Below, piece by piece: positions 15,470-24,175 of a stretch of 45,321 bases of DNA. The stretch is from an uncultured Muribaculaceae bacterium. Lineage in GTDB: Bacteria; Bacteroidota; Bacteroidia; Bacteroidales; Muribaculaceae. The position numbers were made by a program, and so were the translations under genes. Under the pieces are notes generated by a model that saw only the letters and a program-made list of their open reading frames with translations, had not been told where the DNA came from and did no database searches. The stretch spans positions 1 through 45,321 of the forward strand of contig CAKUJD010000012.1 in the NCBI GenBank assembly GCA_934661195.1, given 5' to 3'. Numbering within the stretch: position 1 is the first letter of the stretch; each line of letters opens with the position of its first letter.

Positions 15470-16669
15470 CTATTTAAGCATGTCCTGCACCTCGTTGAGG
15501 TTGCCGTCGCACGGCGAGGGCACCACTCCCAGCAGGTGGGCAAGCAGCGGGTAGACGTCAACGTTGCGGAACTTGTCGGGCTTCACATAGCCCGCCTTAA
15601 AGTCGGGCCCGATGGCGCGGAAGCCCACCTGCATGTCGCTGGCGGTGTTGTCGAAGCCATGCGAGCCGCCTTGGACCACGCGGCCGTCGGTGAAGAGCCA
15701 GCCCACATCGGGCAGCACCACCACGTCGCCAATGCGCGGATTGGTGCCGTAGTGCAGATAGGCCGGCACCTGGGCACGCTTCCACACGCGGATGTGGTCA
15801 ACGCCCTGCAATGCGGCCACCACCGAGTCGGCATATTCTGGCCGCTTCACATACACCTGCCCGGGCAGGTTGCCCTCCACGCGCTCGATCCACTCGGCCT
15901 TGAGGTGACGCATCACCGGCACCGTGCGGTCGGGGCCCGTCCAGGCCATGCCGTGGTCGCCGGTGACAATCAGGTTGACCTCGCTGCCAATGGGCAGAGC
16001 CTTGATGGCCGTCCACATGGTGGACAGCAGCGAGTCGAGGCTTTCGATGGCGCGGCGGGTGGGCTTGCTCACGGGGCCATAGCTGTGGCCGCTGTGGTCG
16101 GGCTCCTCGAAGTAGCACATCACCAGGTGCGGGCGCTTGCCCTCGGGCAGGCTGAGCAGGCGCAGCACCTCGGCCTTGCGCTCGTCGAAAGTGAGCAGCG
16201 GCTTCTTCATGTAGTCGTGCCAGTAGGTGGCGTGGCCGCCCTTGATGGGCACATCGCTGCCCACCCAGTAGACGGTGGCTGTGGGCACGCCTTGGCGCTT
16301 TGCCGTGAGCCAGATGGGGTCGCCGCCATAGTAACGCGGATTGGTGCGCGAGCGGGCATCGCCCAGCGAATACACCTCGCCAGTGGACCGGTCGAGGAAT
16401 GAGTTGGCCACTATGCCATGGTGGTCGGGATAGAGGCCGGTGGCCAGCGTGTAGTGGTTGGGAAACGTTTTGCTTGGGAACGAGGGCGACATCACCGCCT
16501 TAACGCCCTGACGCGCCATTTGGTCGAAAAACGGCGTGTCGAAGGCTTCGGCATAGTCCCATCGGAATCCGTCGAGCGACACTATCACGGTGTAGCGGCC
16601 ATTGCCGGCGGCCACTGCTGCCAGGGCCACGAGTGCGGTGGCCAGCAGCGTCATAAGTCGTTTAGTCAT
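15470..16669 (-). CDS. Exported nucleotide pyrophosphatase/phosphodiesterase (NPP, alkaline phosphatase superfamily)
   Basis: 399 residues with a signal peptide (MTKRLMTLLATALVALAAVAAG). The full two-metal active site of the NPP family can be read: D33 in VSLDGFRWDY, nucleophile T68 in SKTFPNHYTLATGLYP, D191 and H195 in EPDHSGHSYGP, D238 and H239 in TGDHGM, and H337 in GGSHGFDN. NPP enzymes hydrolyse phosphodiester and pyrophosphate bonds in nucleotides, nucleotide sugars or lysophospholipids in the periplasm; the substrate here is unknown. The frame is open upstream to 16801, but the ATG at 16669 begins the signal peptide and lies about 40 bp after a perfect promoter. The gene is probably monocistronic. 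Confidence 0.85.
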   Translation of the reverse strand: MTKRLMTLLATALVALAAVAAGNGRYTVIVSLDGFRWDYAEAFDTPFFDQMARQGVKAVMSPSFPSKTFPNHYTLATGLYPDHHGIVANSFLDRSTGEVYSLGDARSRTNPRYYGGDPIWLTAKRQGVPTATVYWVGSDVPIKGGHATYWHDYMKKPLLTFDERKAEVLRLLSLPEGKRPHLVMCYFEEPDHSGHSYGPVSKPTRRAIESLDSLLSTMWTAIKALPIGSEVNLIVTGDHGMAWTGPDRTVPVMRHLKAEWIERVEGNLPGQVYVKRPEYADSVVAALQGVDHIRVWKRAQVPAYLHYGTNPRIGDVVVLPDVGWLFTDGRVVQGGSHGFDNTASDMQVGFRAIGPDFKAGYVKPDKFRNVDVYPLLAHLLGVVPSPCDGNLNEVQDMLK

Positions 16670-16708
16670 GCTTGAGTCTTTTTTTATTGTTTTAATGCGA
16701 GTTTGGCG

Positions 16709-16740
16709 CAAATTTACCCTTTCCGCGCCATTTGCGCAAA
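16709..16740 (-). promoter_or_regulatory. Bacteroidetes promoter for the NPP gene
   Basis: On the minus strand: TTTG (plus-strand CAAA at 16737-16740), an exact 20-bp spacer, and TAAATTTG (plus-strand 16709-16716). Both boxes are perfect. Confidence 0.75.
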
Positions 16741-16751
16741 TTTGGCGCGGC

Positions 16752-16810
16752 ATAAAAAACAGGCATGGGGAGCGCAGCACGATGCGTGTGTGTGCTGCCA
16801 CTCCCCATGC
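16752..16810 (-). terminator. Intrinsic terminator of the Oar-like TonB receptor gene
   Basis: Arms 16763-16780 and 16792-16810 pair (CTCCCCATGC with GCATGGGGAG plus an inner GTGCTG/CAGCAC block). On the minus strand the hairpin is followed by CTGTTTTTTATG. Confidence 0.85.
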
Positions 16811-16843
16811 GGGTGTTATGAGTGATTAAGAGTTGGCCTGTGA

Positions 16844-19800
16844 TTAGAACACAAACTTAACGCCAATCTGAGCGTGCCAGCGGCTGCTGATGTTGGCCTT
16901 CTTAGGCTCGGTGTAGCCGTTCCACTGGTATTTGGCTGCCATTGCGCCATTGGCAAGCTTCTGAGTGCCCACGCAGGTGAGCGGAGTCACGTTGTATACG
17001 TTGCCATAGCTTGCGCCCCAGTCCTTGTTGAGGAGGTTGGCGAAGTTGAGGATGTCGGCGGTGAACACAATCTTGCTGCCGCGGCTCTTCAGAGCGAAGA
17101 ACGTCTGGGCAAAGTGCACATCGATCTGATTTTCCCAGGGAGCCATGTTGCTGTTGCGGTCGGCATAAGCGCCGCGATGGTTCTTGGCATAGCTATCACC
17201 CTCGATGAACGACTCGAAGAGGGCGCGCTGCTCGGCAGCGGTCTGCTTAACCACAGTCTGGCCGTCCTTCTTGGTGGTGATGTCAGTGAAGATCATGTTG
17301 TTCAGCTCGTCCTTGGTGGGGATGTAGAGCAGTGAATTGCCGCGGTAGCCGTCGCCGTTGTAGTCGGTGCTCTCGCTCATGGTGAGGCTGTAGCGCTGAC
17401 CATTGTAGCCGTTGTAGGTAACGGCGAAGTTGGTCTGCAGGAAGCCGTTGGCATACTTGGGAGTGGTGTAGCCCACAGTCACAAGCACACGGTTGGGCTG
17501 GTCGAACGACGAGTAGCTGAGAGTGGGGCTGTTGGTGTCGACTGCGTAGTTGTATTTCCAGTTAGAGTAGGCCACCGACGAAGTACCGTCGTTAACCGAC
17601 TTGGAGTGGCCGAAGGTGTAGCTGGCCAGCAGGTCGAGACCGAAGTCGAAGTTACGCTCGATGATGCCGCTCACGCTGTAGCTGAAGCCGCGGTCGGTGT
17701 TCTCGAGATTGATGATTGAGTTGTAGCTCTTGTCAACGCTGTAGTAGGGAGCGGCGCTGGCCTGCGAGCCTGCCACTGCATAGATCGAGCCCGACTGGGT
17801 GAGGGCGAGGTTGCTGACATACATGTTGTTGAACGTCTTGCTGTACATGCCCTCCAGAGTGAACTTCCAGCCGTAGGGCAGACGCTGCTCGAGAGCGAGG
17901 TTGGCGCGGAGCACCTGCGGATAGCGGAACTTCTTGCTGACGGTGGCAATGTCCTGAGGAGCAGCCTTGCCGCTTGTGAGCTTGGCCACGAGGTCTTGCG
18001 GATTGGTGGTGACGGCAGGGATGTCGGCAGCATTGTTGATGGTAGTGCCCTTCACCTCCATGCCGGTGTTGTTGAATGTGTTAGAAATCCACACAAACGG
18101 CACGCGGCCGGTGAAGAGACCCAGACCGCCGCGGAACAGCGTGTTGTGGCTGTCGTTGGCATAGATGCGGAAGCCGAAGCGCGGCGACAGCATCAGCTTG
18201 GTCGAGGGAGTCTCGCCCACGCGGGGCACGAGGCCCTTCTTCTCGGCAAAGGCGTTGAAGTCGGGGTTCTCGGTGGGGTTGTTGATGATGAACGGCACGT
18301 CAACGCGCAGGCCGTAGGTGAGCTGCAGGTTGCGGCTGTAGTCATACTTGTCTTGAACATAGAAGCCGAGCTGAGCGGCCTTGGTCTGTGGAGCATAGCG
18401 CAGGTTGCCGCCGCTGAGCACGGGGTCGGCGCAGCGGAAGTAGAATGCGTTGGGCTTGTTGTTGAAGAAGTCGTCGAGCGAGTTGTAGGCCCACTCGCCA
18501 TTGTTGTACTGCATGAAGAGGTTTTTGAGTACAAACATCTCGTTGTGCGTACCGAAAGTGATGGTGTGGTTGCCCTTGTACCACGACAGGTTGTCTTCCA
18601 GCAAGTAAACGTCCTGGTCGAGGCTGTTGGCGCCCGAGCTGTACTCGGTGCCGATGTTCACAGTGATGTTGCGGCGGCTCTCGTCTTCAGAGGCCACGTT
18701 GCGGATGTAGAATGTGGGTGCCTGGTAGGGCACGTCGCGGTGGTCGCGCACGCGGGTGTAAGATGCGCGCAGCTCGTTGTAGAACGAGGGGCCGAAGTTA
18801 GAGTTCAACTCAGCCACAAACGCGTTGGTGAGGTTGTTGAAGCGGTAGGTGGAGTTGTTGAAGTAGTAGGTGGTGTAGCCCACGCCATACTTGTCGTCGT
18901 AGGCATCGAGGTGCTGGTAGCGCAGAGCCAGCTTGTGGTTCTGGTTGATGTTCCAGTCGAGGCGGGCAAGAATGTCGAAAGAGTTGCGCTTCACATCGCG
19001 GCGGCCGTAAGACTCATCAATGCCGGTGAGTTCCTTGTAGCGGTCGGCGATGCGCTGTGCTGTGGCTGCGCCCAGATAGGTGCTGTTGAGGCCTGCGTAG
19101 TAGCTCGAGGGATAGCTCTCGTTGTGGTTCTCGAGGTTGACGAAGAAGAAGAGCTTGTCCTTGGCGATGGGGCCGCTGATGTTGCCGCCCACAGTGTAAT
19201 AGTGCTGCTTGGTGAGGGGGCTCTTCACGTTGCCGTTGGAGGCGTCATACTTGCCATAGAAGTCCTGATTGTTGTAGTAGCCGAACACGGTGGCGTGGAA
19301 GTCGTTAGTTCCCTGCTTGGTGATGGCGTTGATGCCACCGCCGGTGAAGCCGCTCTGGCGCACGTCGAAGGGGGCCACCACCACCTGGATTTCCTGGATT
19401 GCGTCCATCGAGATGGGGTTGGCACTGGCCTGGCTGCCGTTGGTGCCGCCCGACGACAGGCCGAACACGTCGTTGGTCACGGCGCCGTCCACCTGGAAGC
19501 TGTTGTAGCGGTTGTTGGTGCCTGAGAACGAGATGCCGCCAATCTTCGAGCGGTTGGCAAGAGGCATGTTCTTAACCACATCGTAGATGTTGCGGTCGAT
19601 TGAGGGAGCGCCCTCGATTTTGCCAAGCGAGAAGTTGCGCGCGGCGCCCGTCTGCTGCAGGCGGCCCTGGCCGGTGACCACCACCTCGCTGAGGTTCTGG
19701 CTGCCGGTGGCAAGCTTGGCGTTGAGTGTGAAGGTCTCGCCCAGCTGCAGGACGATGCCGTCGTACTGGCTGGCTTCGTAGCCCACATAGCTCACCTTCA

Positions 19801-20038
19801 CGGTGTAGGGGCCGCCGGTGCGCATACCCTGCATGGTGAAGCGGCCGTCGAGGTTGCTCACCGCATTGTACTTGGTGCCCGATGGCACGTGCACGGCCTG
19901 CACCGTGGCGCCAACCAGCACCTCATTGTTCTCGTCGGTAACCACACCGCTCATCGTCGATGTTGTCACCTGCGCGTTGATGCCCATGGCTGTGAGCAGC
20001 ATGGCCACCAGTGCGAAAAGTTTGATTCTCTTTAACAT
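16844..20038 (-). CDS. Oar-like TonB-dependent outer-membrane receptor
   Basis: 1064 residues. A signal peptide (MLKRIKLFALVAMLLTAMGINA) is followed by a carboxypeptidase-D regulatory-like domain at about 27-110 (SGVVTDENNEVLVGATVQAV). A TonB box-like stretch (LSEVVVTGQG) and a plug domain with FQVDGAVTNDVFGL and MDAIQEIQVVVAPFDVRQSGFTGGGINAITKQGTN come next, then a long beta-barrel ending IGVKFVF. The phrase VAPFDVRQSGFTGGGIN is characteristic of Oar-type receptors, a SusC-related group usually encoded without a SusD partner; none is present here. The ligand is unknown; some Oar proteins are linked to export of large proteins or protease signals rather than nutrient uptake. The gene has its own promoter about 300 bp upstream, giving an unusually long leader. 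Confidence 0.85.
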   Translation of the reverse strand: MLKRIKLFALVAMLLTAMGINAQVTTSTMSGVVTDENNEVLVGATVQAVHVPSGTKYNAVSNLDGRFTMQGMRTGGPYTVKVSYVGYEASQYDGIVLQLGETFTLNAKLATGSQNLSEVVVTGQGRLQQTGAARNFSLGKIEGAPSIDRNIYDVVKNMPLANRSKIGGISFSGTNNRYNSFQVDGAVTNDVFGLSSGGTNGSQASANPISMDAIQEIQVVVAPFDVRQSGFTGGGINAITKQGTNDFHATVFGYYNNQDFYGKYDASNGNVKSPLTKQHYYTVGGNISGPIAKDKLFFFVNLENHNESYPSSYYAGLNSTYLGAATAQRIADRYKELTGIDESYGRRDVKRNSFDILARLDWNINQNHKLALRYQHLDAYDDKYGVGYTTYYFNNSTYRFNNLTNAFVAELNSNFGPSFYNELRASYTRVRDHRDVPYQAPTFYIRNVASEDESRRNITVNIGTEYSSGANSLDQDVYLLEDNLSWYKGNHTITFGTHNEMFVLKNLFMQYNNGEWAYNSLDDFFNNKPNAFYFRCADPVLSGGNLRYAPQTKAAQLGFYVQDKYDYSRNLQLTYGLRVDVPFIINNPTENPDFNAFAEKKGLVPRVGETPSTKLMLSPRFGFRIYANDSHNTLFRGGLGLFTGRVPFVWISNTFNNTGMEVKGTTINNAADIPAVTTNPQDLVAKLTSGKAAPQDIATVSKKFRYPQVLRANLALEQRLPYGWKFTLEGMYSKTFNNMYVSNLALTQSGSIYAVAGSQASAAPYYSVDKSYNSIINLENTDRGFSYSVSGIIERNFDFGLDLLASYTFGHSKSVNDGTSSVAYSNWKYNYAVDTNSPTLSYSSFDQPNRVLVTVGYTTPKYANGFLQTNFAVTYNGYNGQRYSLTMSESTDYNGDGYRGNSLLYIPTKDELNNMIFTDITTKKDGQTVVKQTAAEQRALFESFIEGDSYAKNHRGAYADRNSNMAPWENQIDVHFAQTFFALKSRGSKIVFTADILNFANLLNKDWGASYGNVYNVTPLTCVGTQKLANGAMAAKYQWNGYTEPKKANISSRWHAQIGVKFVF

Positions 20039-20336
20039 AAGGAACTAATAAGTGATTGATTAGTGTATATTAATTTATATTCAGAGTCTACCGTTGCGCG
20101 CCACGCGGGCGCAGATGGGTATAGCGAAACCGCCCCACTCGACAGCTATTGGCAGTCGGACGGGGCGGTTATGGCGGACAATGGTGGCTCGCAATGGTGA
20201 TAGCCAAACGCGGGTTGCAAAAACCGAAATTGCGCGCCGGGCGCCTTGTGCGCCATACGCTCAAACTGATATTTGAGATTAGCTGCCGACATCAGAGTCA
20301 CTAATTGTGTAAAACCTAAAACAATGTAATTTTGCG
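20039..20336 (-). other. Long 5' leader of the Oar-like receptor gene with a stable hairpin
   Basis: The predicted transcription start near 20330 leaves about 290 nt before the ATG at 20038. The leader contains a 9-bp perfect stem (20128-20136 with 20162-20170), extended inside by CGAC/GTCG (20140-20143 with 20155-20158). There is no U tract after it, so it is not an ordinary terminator. A motif here (GCGGGCG at 20105-20111, then TAGCGAA and CCGC) also occurs in the 13-kb repeat. No known riboswitch is recognised, and no credible gene is seen. Confidence 0.4.
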
Positions 20337-20368
20337 CAAAGATAGTGCTAATCTTTGTTTTTAACAAA
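20337..20368 (-). promoter_or_regulatory. Bacteroidetes promoter for the Oar-like receptor gene
   Basis: On the minus strand: TTTG (plus-strand CAAA at 20365-20368), an exact 20-bp spacer, and TATCTTTG (plus-strand 20337-20344). Both boxes are perfect. It lies just past the ruvC stop codon. Confidence 0.75.
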
Positions 20369-20433
20369 ACTATCGGTAAATTTAACTTTTTTGTTATAAT
20401 ATTTTTTCCGAGCCTGAAGTCATGGCATTGGGG

Positions 20434-21039
20434 CTACTTCACGCGGTCGGGGTGGGCGGCGATGAAGGCTTTCCACGACTTCGGGCCGCGCGCCAGGGCG
20501 GGCTTGCGGCTCTCGTAGTGGTGGCACAGGGCGGCGGCAAGGGCATCGGTGGCATCGAGGAACTCGGGCATTTGGCTCTTGTCAAAGCCCAGCTCACGCT
20601 GCAGCATGGCGGCCACCTGCTCCTTGCTGGCGGCACCGTTGCCGGTGATCGACAGTTTGATTTTGCGCGGCTCATACTCGGTGATGGGCACCTGAAAGTT
20701 GAGCGCGGCGGCCATGGCCACGCCCTGGGCGCGGCCAAGTTTGAGCATCGACTGCACGTTTTTGCCGAAGAAGGGGGCCTCGATGCTCATCTCGTCGGGC
20801 AGATACTGCCTGATGAGCCCCGTGACACGCTCGAATATGCGGTGCAGACGCATGTAGTGGTCGTCATAGCGGTTGAGTTTGAGCACGCCCATGGCAATCA
20901 GGTGGGGCTTGCCGCGCTTGATGCCCAGCAGGCCATAGCCCATCACATTGGTGCCAGGGTCGATGCCTATGATTATGCGGTCCCACTGGCGCAGCTCGGG
21001 CGACGGTCGGGTGTCGGTGCTGCTGCTCGTCGTCGTCAT
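20434..21039 (-). CDS. ruvC: Holliday junction endonuclease RuvC
   Basis: 201 residues. RuvC is the dimeric resolvase that cuts Holliday junctions moved by RuvAB during recombination repair. The four catalytic acids are in place: D27 in [16 protein letters not shown]87 in [10 protein letters not shown], and D162 and D165 in [16 protein letters not shown]. The fold's RAQGVAM and EYEPRKIK segments are also typical. The first 18 residues ([10 protein letters not shown]...) are a short variable extension. The frame remains open upstream, but that part is the DUF4286 gene read in another frame; the ATG at 21039 overlaps the DUF4286 stop by four bases (ATGA), which indicates translational coupling. 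Confidence 0.93.
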   Translation of the reverse strand: MTTTSSSTDTRPSPELRQWDRIIIGIDPGTNVMGYGLLGIKRGKPHLIAMGVLKLNRYDDHYMRLHRIFERVTGLIRQYLPDEMSIEAPFFGKNVQSMLKLGRAQGVAMAAALNFQVPITEYEPRKIKLSITGNGAASKEQVAAMLQRELGFDKSQMPEFLDATDALAAALCHHYESRKPALARGPKSWKAFIAAHPDRVK

Positions 21040-21347
21040 TGGCCTATCTCTATTTGCTCCATCATGGTGGAGAATCCAGCTAAGCGGCGGCCGAAGTGGG
21101 CCGTGAGGTCGGCCATGAGCCGCTTGCCCGTTGACTGATACCAGCGCTGCAGCTCGCCCAGCGACGGGGCCTGCAGCTGCAAGGCGTAGCCCACCCCGCC
21201 CTCTTGCTGCGCCATGATGCGCATTAGCTGCGGAGAGCTGACTCGGCCGCCTTGCATGGCCTGCGGCACATAGGTGGAGCGAATCCACTCGATGAACTCC
21301 TCCACGGCGTCGCCGCTCACGCTGAATGTGGTGTTGTATACAATCAT
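21036..21347 (-). CDS. DUF4286 family small protein
   Basis: 103 residues, no signal peptide or membrane segment. [28 protein letters not shown] at the N terminus and a later YALQLQ strand fit the ferredoxin-like, dimeric alpha/beta barrel look of DUF4286 proteins. The function is not known. It overlaps ruvC by four bases, so the pair is one operon; a role next to Holliday-junction processing is suggested only by position. A consensus -7 box stands 33 bp upstream. Confidence 0.75.
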   Translation of the reverse strand: MIVYNTTFSVSGDAVEEFIEWIRSTYVPQAMQGGRVSSPQLMRIMAQQEGGVGYALQLQAPSLGELQRWYQSTGKRLMADLTAHFGRRLAGFSTMMEQIEIGQ

Positions 21348-21379
21348 TGTTGATGTGTGTGCTTACGTTTATCCGGGTG

Positions 21380-21387
21380 CAAAGATA
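21380..21387 (-). promoter_or_regulatory. -7 box of the DUF4286-ruvC operon
   Basis: Minus-strand TATCTTTG, an exact -7 match 33 bp before the DUF4286 ATG. No TTTG occurs 19-21 bp upstream, so it looks weaker than the other promoters here. Confidence 0.45.
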
Positions 21388-21470
21388 CAACAAAAGGTTG
21401 AGAGTGCGGAGAGCTTAAAACAAAATCACTGGAAATGACCGGATTAGAGTCGCAAAAGAGCACTGCGCAC

Positions 21471-21511
21471 AAAAAGCAGGAAAGGCGCCCGGCAATACAA
21501 TGCCCGGCGCC
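21471..21511 (-). terminator. Intrinsic terminator of the epimerase-transporter operon
   Basis: Eleven-base arms (21484-21494 with 21501-21511) pair with one mismatch around a 6-nt loop. The minus-strand sequence then reads TTTCCTGCTTTTTG. It ends the minus-strand arm of the PUL. Confidence 0.75.
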
Positions 21512-21533
21512 ATTCCAACATTATGAGAAACTT

Positions 21534-22736
21534 TTATTTGCCAATGGCCGATGAGCCGCTGTGCGCAATTTTGTCCAACGTCTGCCAGCATTGATACAAG
21601 CCTCTCGGCACATGGAAGCAGCCCTTCCATTTTCCGCCCTTGAGAGGCAGCAGCACCTCACCTCTGCGATTCAGATATCCGAACCATTCGGGAGCGTCTG
21701 GGTCCTTGAAATGCGTCCATGCATAGTCATGCACTTTTTCAAACCATTGCCAGCACTCTTTGCGGCCGGTGAGCTGATAGCCTTTCAGCAGTGAAATCAA
21801 CGTCTCCATATGCACCCACCACAGCTTCTGATCCCATTCCAGTTCTTGGGGAGGACAGTCCTTGCGGTCCATAAAATAGAATATGCCGCCGAATTCCTTG
21901 TCCCAACCGTAGTCAATCATATTCAATGTTATGTCGACAGCCTTGTCGATGATATCTTTTCTGCCAAGGCGCACTCCGAGATCCATGCAAAACCACATCG
22001 CCTCAATGGCGTGTCCGGGATTCATGTGGCGTCCTTCAAACGAATCGCACAGCTTATTGTCGGCAGTCACATTCTCCACCACCAAGCCAAGTTCCGGACG
22101 GTAGAACACATCAAGCACCTCATGCAGGCAAGTGTCGATAGTCTGGTTGAGATATTCCGGCTCAATCATATGCTCTATCTCCAAAGCCACGTTGCAGAGA
22201 ATCATCGGCAAAGCGAAATTCTTCATGTCGCGTGTGCCTGAATGCAACTTGTTCCACTTGCCCTTCGGGTTTTCTTTTTTCGACAGTATGATGTCGAATG
22301 TGTTGCGCGCTATGTCTTCATATTCCTTGTTGCCGGTGGCAAGCGCCAGCTGGCCAAAAGCAATTGTGGCAAACGTGTAGGAAAATATGTTGTAGGGGTC
22401 GACCAACGGGTTACCGGCCCTGTCCAACGAAAAATACCAGTTGAATTTGCCGTCGTGCCCGTGACGCTTCAAGAATTCACCGCCCCTCACCGCGCATTCA
22501 AGCCACTCATCGCGTTTCTCAAGCTTGTTGTAGAGCATTGAGAACAGCCACACCTCACGTCCCTGCATCCACACAAACTTATCTGTGTCATAGACGTTTC
22601 CATAACGGTCAAGACACGAGAAATAACCGCCACACTCTTTGTCCTGCGACTTGTCGAGCCAAAATGGCAACACATTGTCGAGCAACTCTGACTTATACAG
22701 ATTCGCAAGCGCCTCTATTTTTTTATCCATCACCAT
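21534..22736 (-). CDS. AGE-family sugar 2-epimerase (N-acylglucosamine 2-epimerase type)
   Basis: 400 residues with the (alpha/alpha)6-barrel signatures of the AGE family: KFVWMQGREVWLFSMLY near residue 60, GRHMNPGHAIEAMW (H242), KLWWVHMETLISL (H309) and GKWKGCFHVPRGLYQ (H375). H242 and H375 correspond to the catalytic pair. AGE enzymes interconvert GlcNAc and ManNAc; relatives epimerise cellobiose or mannobiose at the reducing end. The KLWW.HMET and KG..FHVPR wording looks closer to the GlcNAc type, and Bacteroides sialic-acid loci use an AGE-like ManNAc epimerase, but by eye the oligosaccharide type remains possible. No signal peptide, so it acts in the cytoplasm on sugar brought in by the MFS gene 7 bp upstream. 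ATG 22736 is chosen; ATG 22730 is equally plausible, and longer starts run into the MFS gene. Confidence 0.8.
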   Translation of the reverse strand: MVMDKKIEALANLYKSELLDNVLPFWLDKSQDKECGGYFSCLDRYGNVYDTDKFVWMQGREVWLFSMLYNKLEKRDEWLECAVRGGEFLKRHGHDGKFNWYFSLDRAGNPLVDPYNIFSYTFATIAFGQLALATGNKEYEDIARNTFDIILSKKENPKGKWNKLHSGTRDMKNFALPMILCNVALEIEHMIEPEYLNQTIDTCLHEVLDVFYRPELGLVVENVTADNKLCDSFEGRHMNPGHAIEAMWFCMDLGVRLGRKDIIDKAVDITLNMIDYGWDKEFGGIFYFMDRKDCPPQELEWDQKLWWVHMETLISLLKGYQLTGRKECWQWFEKVHDYAWTHFKDPDAPEWFGYLNRRGEVLLPLKGGKWKGCFHVPRGLYQCWQTLDKIAHSGSSAIGK

Positions 22737-22743
22737 ATATGAT

Positions 22744-24156
22744 TTAATGTTTGTTTTCTTTCTCTGTGATTCTCTCAATTTCTTCAAGACTCAGCCCTTT
22801 GGTTTCCGGAACGCATTTGTGGACAATGACGATATACGGGACACACATCACAGCAAACAGCATGAAGGTGCCAACCGGGGTGAGCCGCAAAAGCATCCAC
22901 GGTGTGAGCTGCCCAATCAGATACGTGCCTATCCACAACGAGAATCCGGCAATCGACATGGCCAGCCCTCTCACTTTCGTTGGATACATTTCCGACAGCA
23001 ACACCCACACGACGACGCATATCGAGATAGCGCAACAGAATATGTAGGCCAGGAAAAACGCCAGCAGCAGCAATGGAGACAGCCCCAGCGATGATCCAAA
23101 CGCAAAGTAGACGGATATGAGGACGAGAGACACTATCATCCCGCCAACTCCGTAATAGACAAGCTTTTTACGCCCAACCTTGTCAATTATCAGCAATGCA
23201 AGAACCGTTGTGAGCATATTGACCGAGCCAACGAGCACCTGATAAAACAGCGAGTCGCCTCCCGAGAGGCCGCTGTCGGTGAATATCGACGGGCCATAGT
23301 AGAGCACCGCATTGACGCCCATAAACTGGCCAAGAATCGCTATCGCCACTCCAACAGCGACCATCTTTCTGACACCGGGGCGTAAAAGCTCACGCCATTC
23401 CACACGTTCTTCGCTCCCAATAGCCGAGCGTATGTTTGAAAGCTCCCGCGACGCGTCCTGCTTGTTAAGGTATATCTTTCCGACAATTGCGGCTGCCTCA
23501 GCCTCACGCCGCTTAAGCACCAGCCATCTTGGCGATTCCGGAATAAAGAATATTATCACAAGGAATAGGGCAGCGGGCAGCGTCTCCATCCCAAGCATTC
23601 CGCGCCACGACTCTGTGCCAAAGACAGTTGCGACGAAGCCGCTTTGCGAAACAGCCGCCGCAGGCTCAAACCGAAGCAGCGCATAGTTGGCGATGTAAGC
23701 GCCAAGGAAGCCTACGGTTATGGCCAGCTGATACAGCGAGACCAACCGCCCTCTGTGCTCAGGCACCGACACCTCCGATATGTACAGCGGAGAGATTATC
23801 GACACCATTCCAATGCCTACGCCTCCGACAATTCTGTATGCCACCAACTCGCTGAACGACGCCGACACAGCGCATCCAGCCGCCGACACCGTGAACAACA
23901 GCGCCGACAGGATCATAGCCTTCTTGCGCCCCAGGCTGTCGCCTATCATTCCTGCCACAGCCACGCCAAAGATGCTTCCCACCAATGCACAGCCCACATA
24001 CCAGCCTTTCTGCAATGCATCGAGCGAAAACTGATGCCCGACAACATCGATGGTGCCGGAAATGACAGCCGTGTCGTAGCCAAACAGGAATCCGCCTACA
24101 GCCGCCACAACGGCAATAAACGAGACGTAGGCCATGTTTGCTTTTCCAACAATCAT
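22744..24156 (-). CDS. Sugar porter family MFS transporter
   Basis: 470 residues, twelve predicted membrane helices, inner membrane. Sugar-porter signatures are present: GGFLFGYDTAVISG in helix 1, GDSLGRKKAM, YISEVSVPEHRGRLVSLYQ, FIPESPRWLVLKRR before the central loop, DKVGRKKLVYYG, and VPETKGLSLEEIE at the C terminus. The family takes up monosaccharides such as xylose, galactose or glucose with protons. Here it likely imports a monosaccharide or short oligosaccharide freed by the periplasmic enzymes of the locus and passes it to the epimerase downstream. It lies between the DUF4434-like gene (19 bp) and the epimerase gene (7 bp) in one operon. Confidence 0.88.
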   Translation of the reverse strand: MIVGKANMAYVSFIAVVAAVGGFLFGYDTAVISGTIDVVGHQFSLDALQKGWYVGCALVGSIFGVAVAGMIGDSLGRKKAMILSALLFTVSAAGCAVSASFSELVAYRIVGGVGIGMVSIISPLYISEVSVPEHRGRLVSLYQLAITVGFLGAYIANYALLRFEPAAAVSQSGFVATVFGTESWRGMLGMETLPAALFLVIIFFIPESPRWLVLKRREAEAAAIVGKIYLNKQDASRELSNIRSAIGSEERVEWRELLRPGVRKMVAVGVAIAILGQFMGVNAVLYYGPSIFTDSGLSGGDSLFYQVLVGSVNMLTTVLALLIIDKVGRKKLVYYGVGGMIVSLVLISVYFAFGSSLGLSPLLLLAFFLAYIFCCAISICVVVWVLLSEMYPTKVRGLAMSIAGFSLWIGTYLIGQLTPWMLLRLTPVGTFMLFAVMCVPYIVIVHKCVPETKGLSLEEIERITEKENKH

Positions 24157-24175
24157 AAAATTATTCTTTTTAGTA

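Noticed and set aside
17996..19525. A 509-codon plus-strand open frame inside the Oar-like receptor gene
   Set aside because: Composition is Val/Glu/Gly-rich without any motif, while the minus strand encodes a clear TonB receptor. The same holds for the long frames opposite the genes at 13524, 42075 and 124.
21040..21393. A 118-residue N-terminal extension of RuvC
   Set aside because: The extension is the DUF4286 coding region read in another frame; RuvC normally begins a few residues before IIIGIDPGT, and the ATG at 21039 overlaps the DUF4286 stop in the usual ATGA manner.
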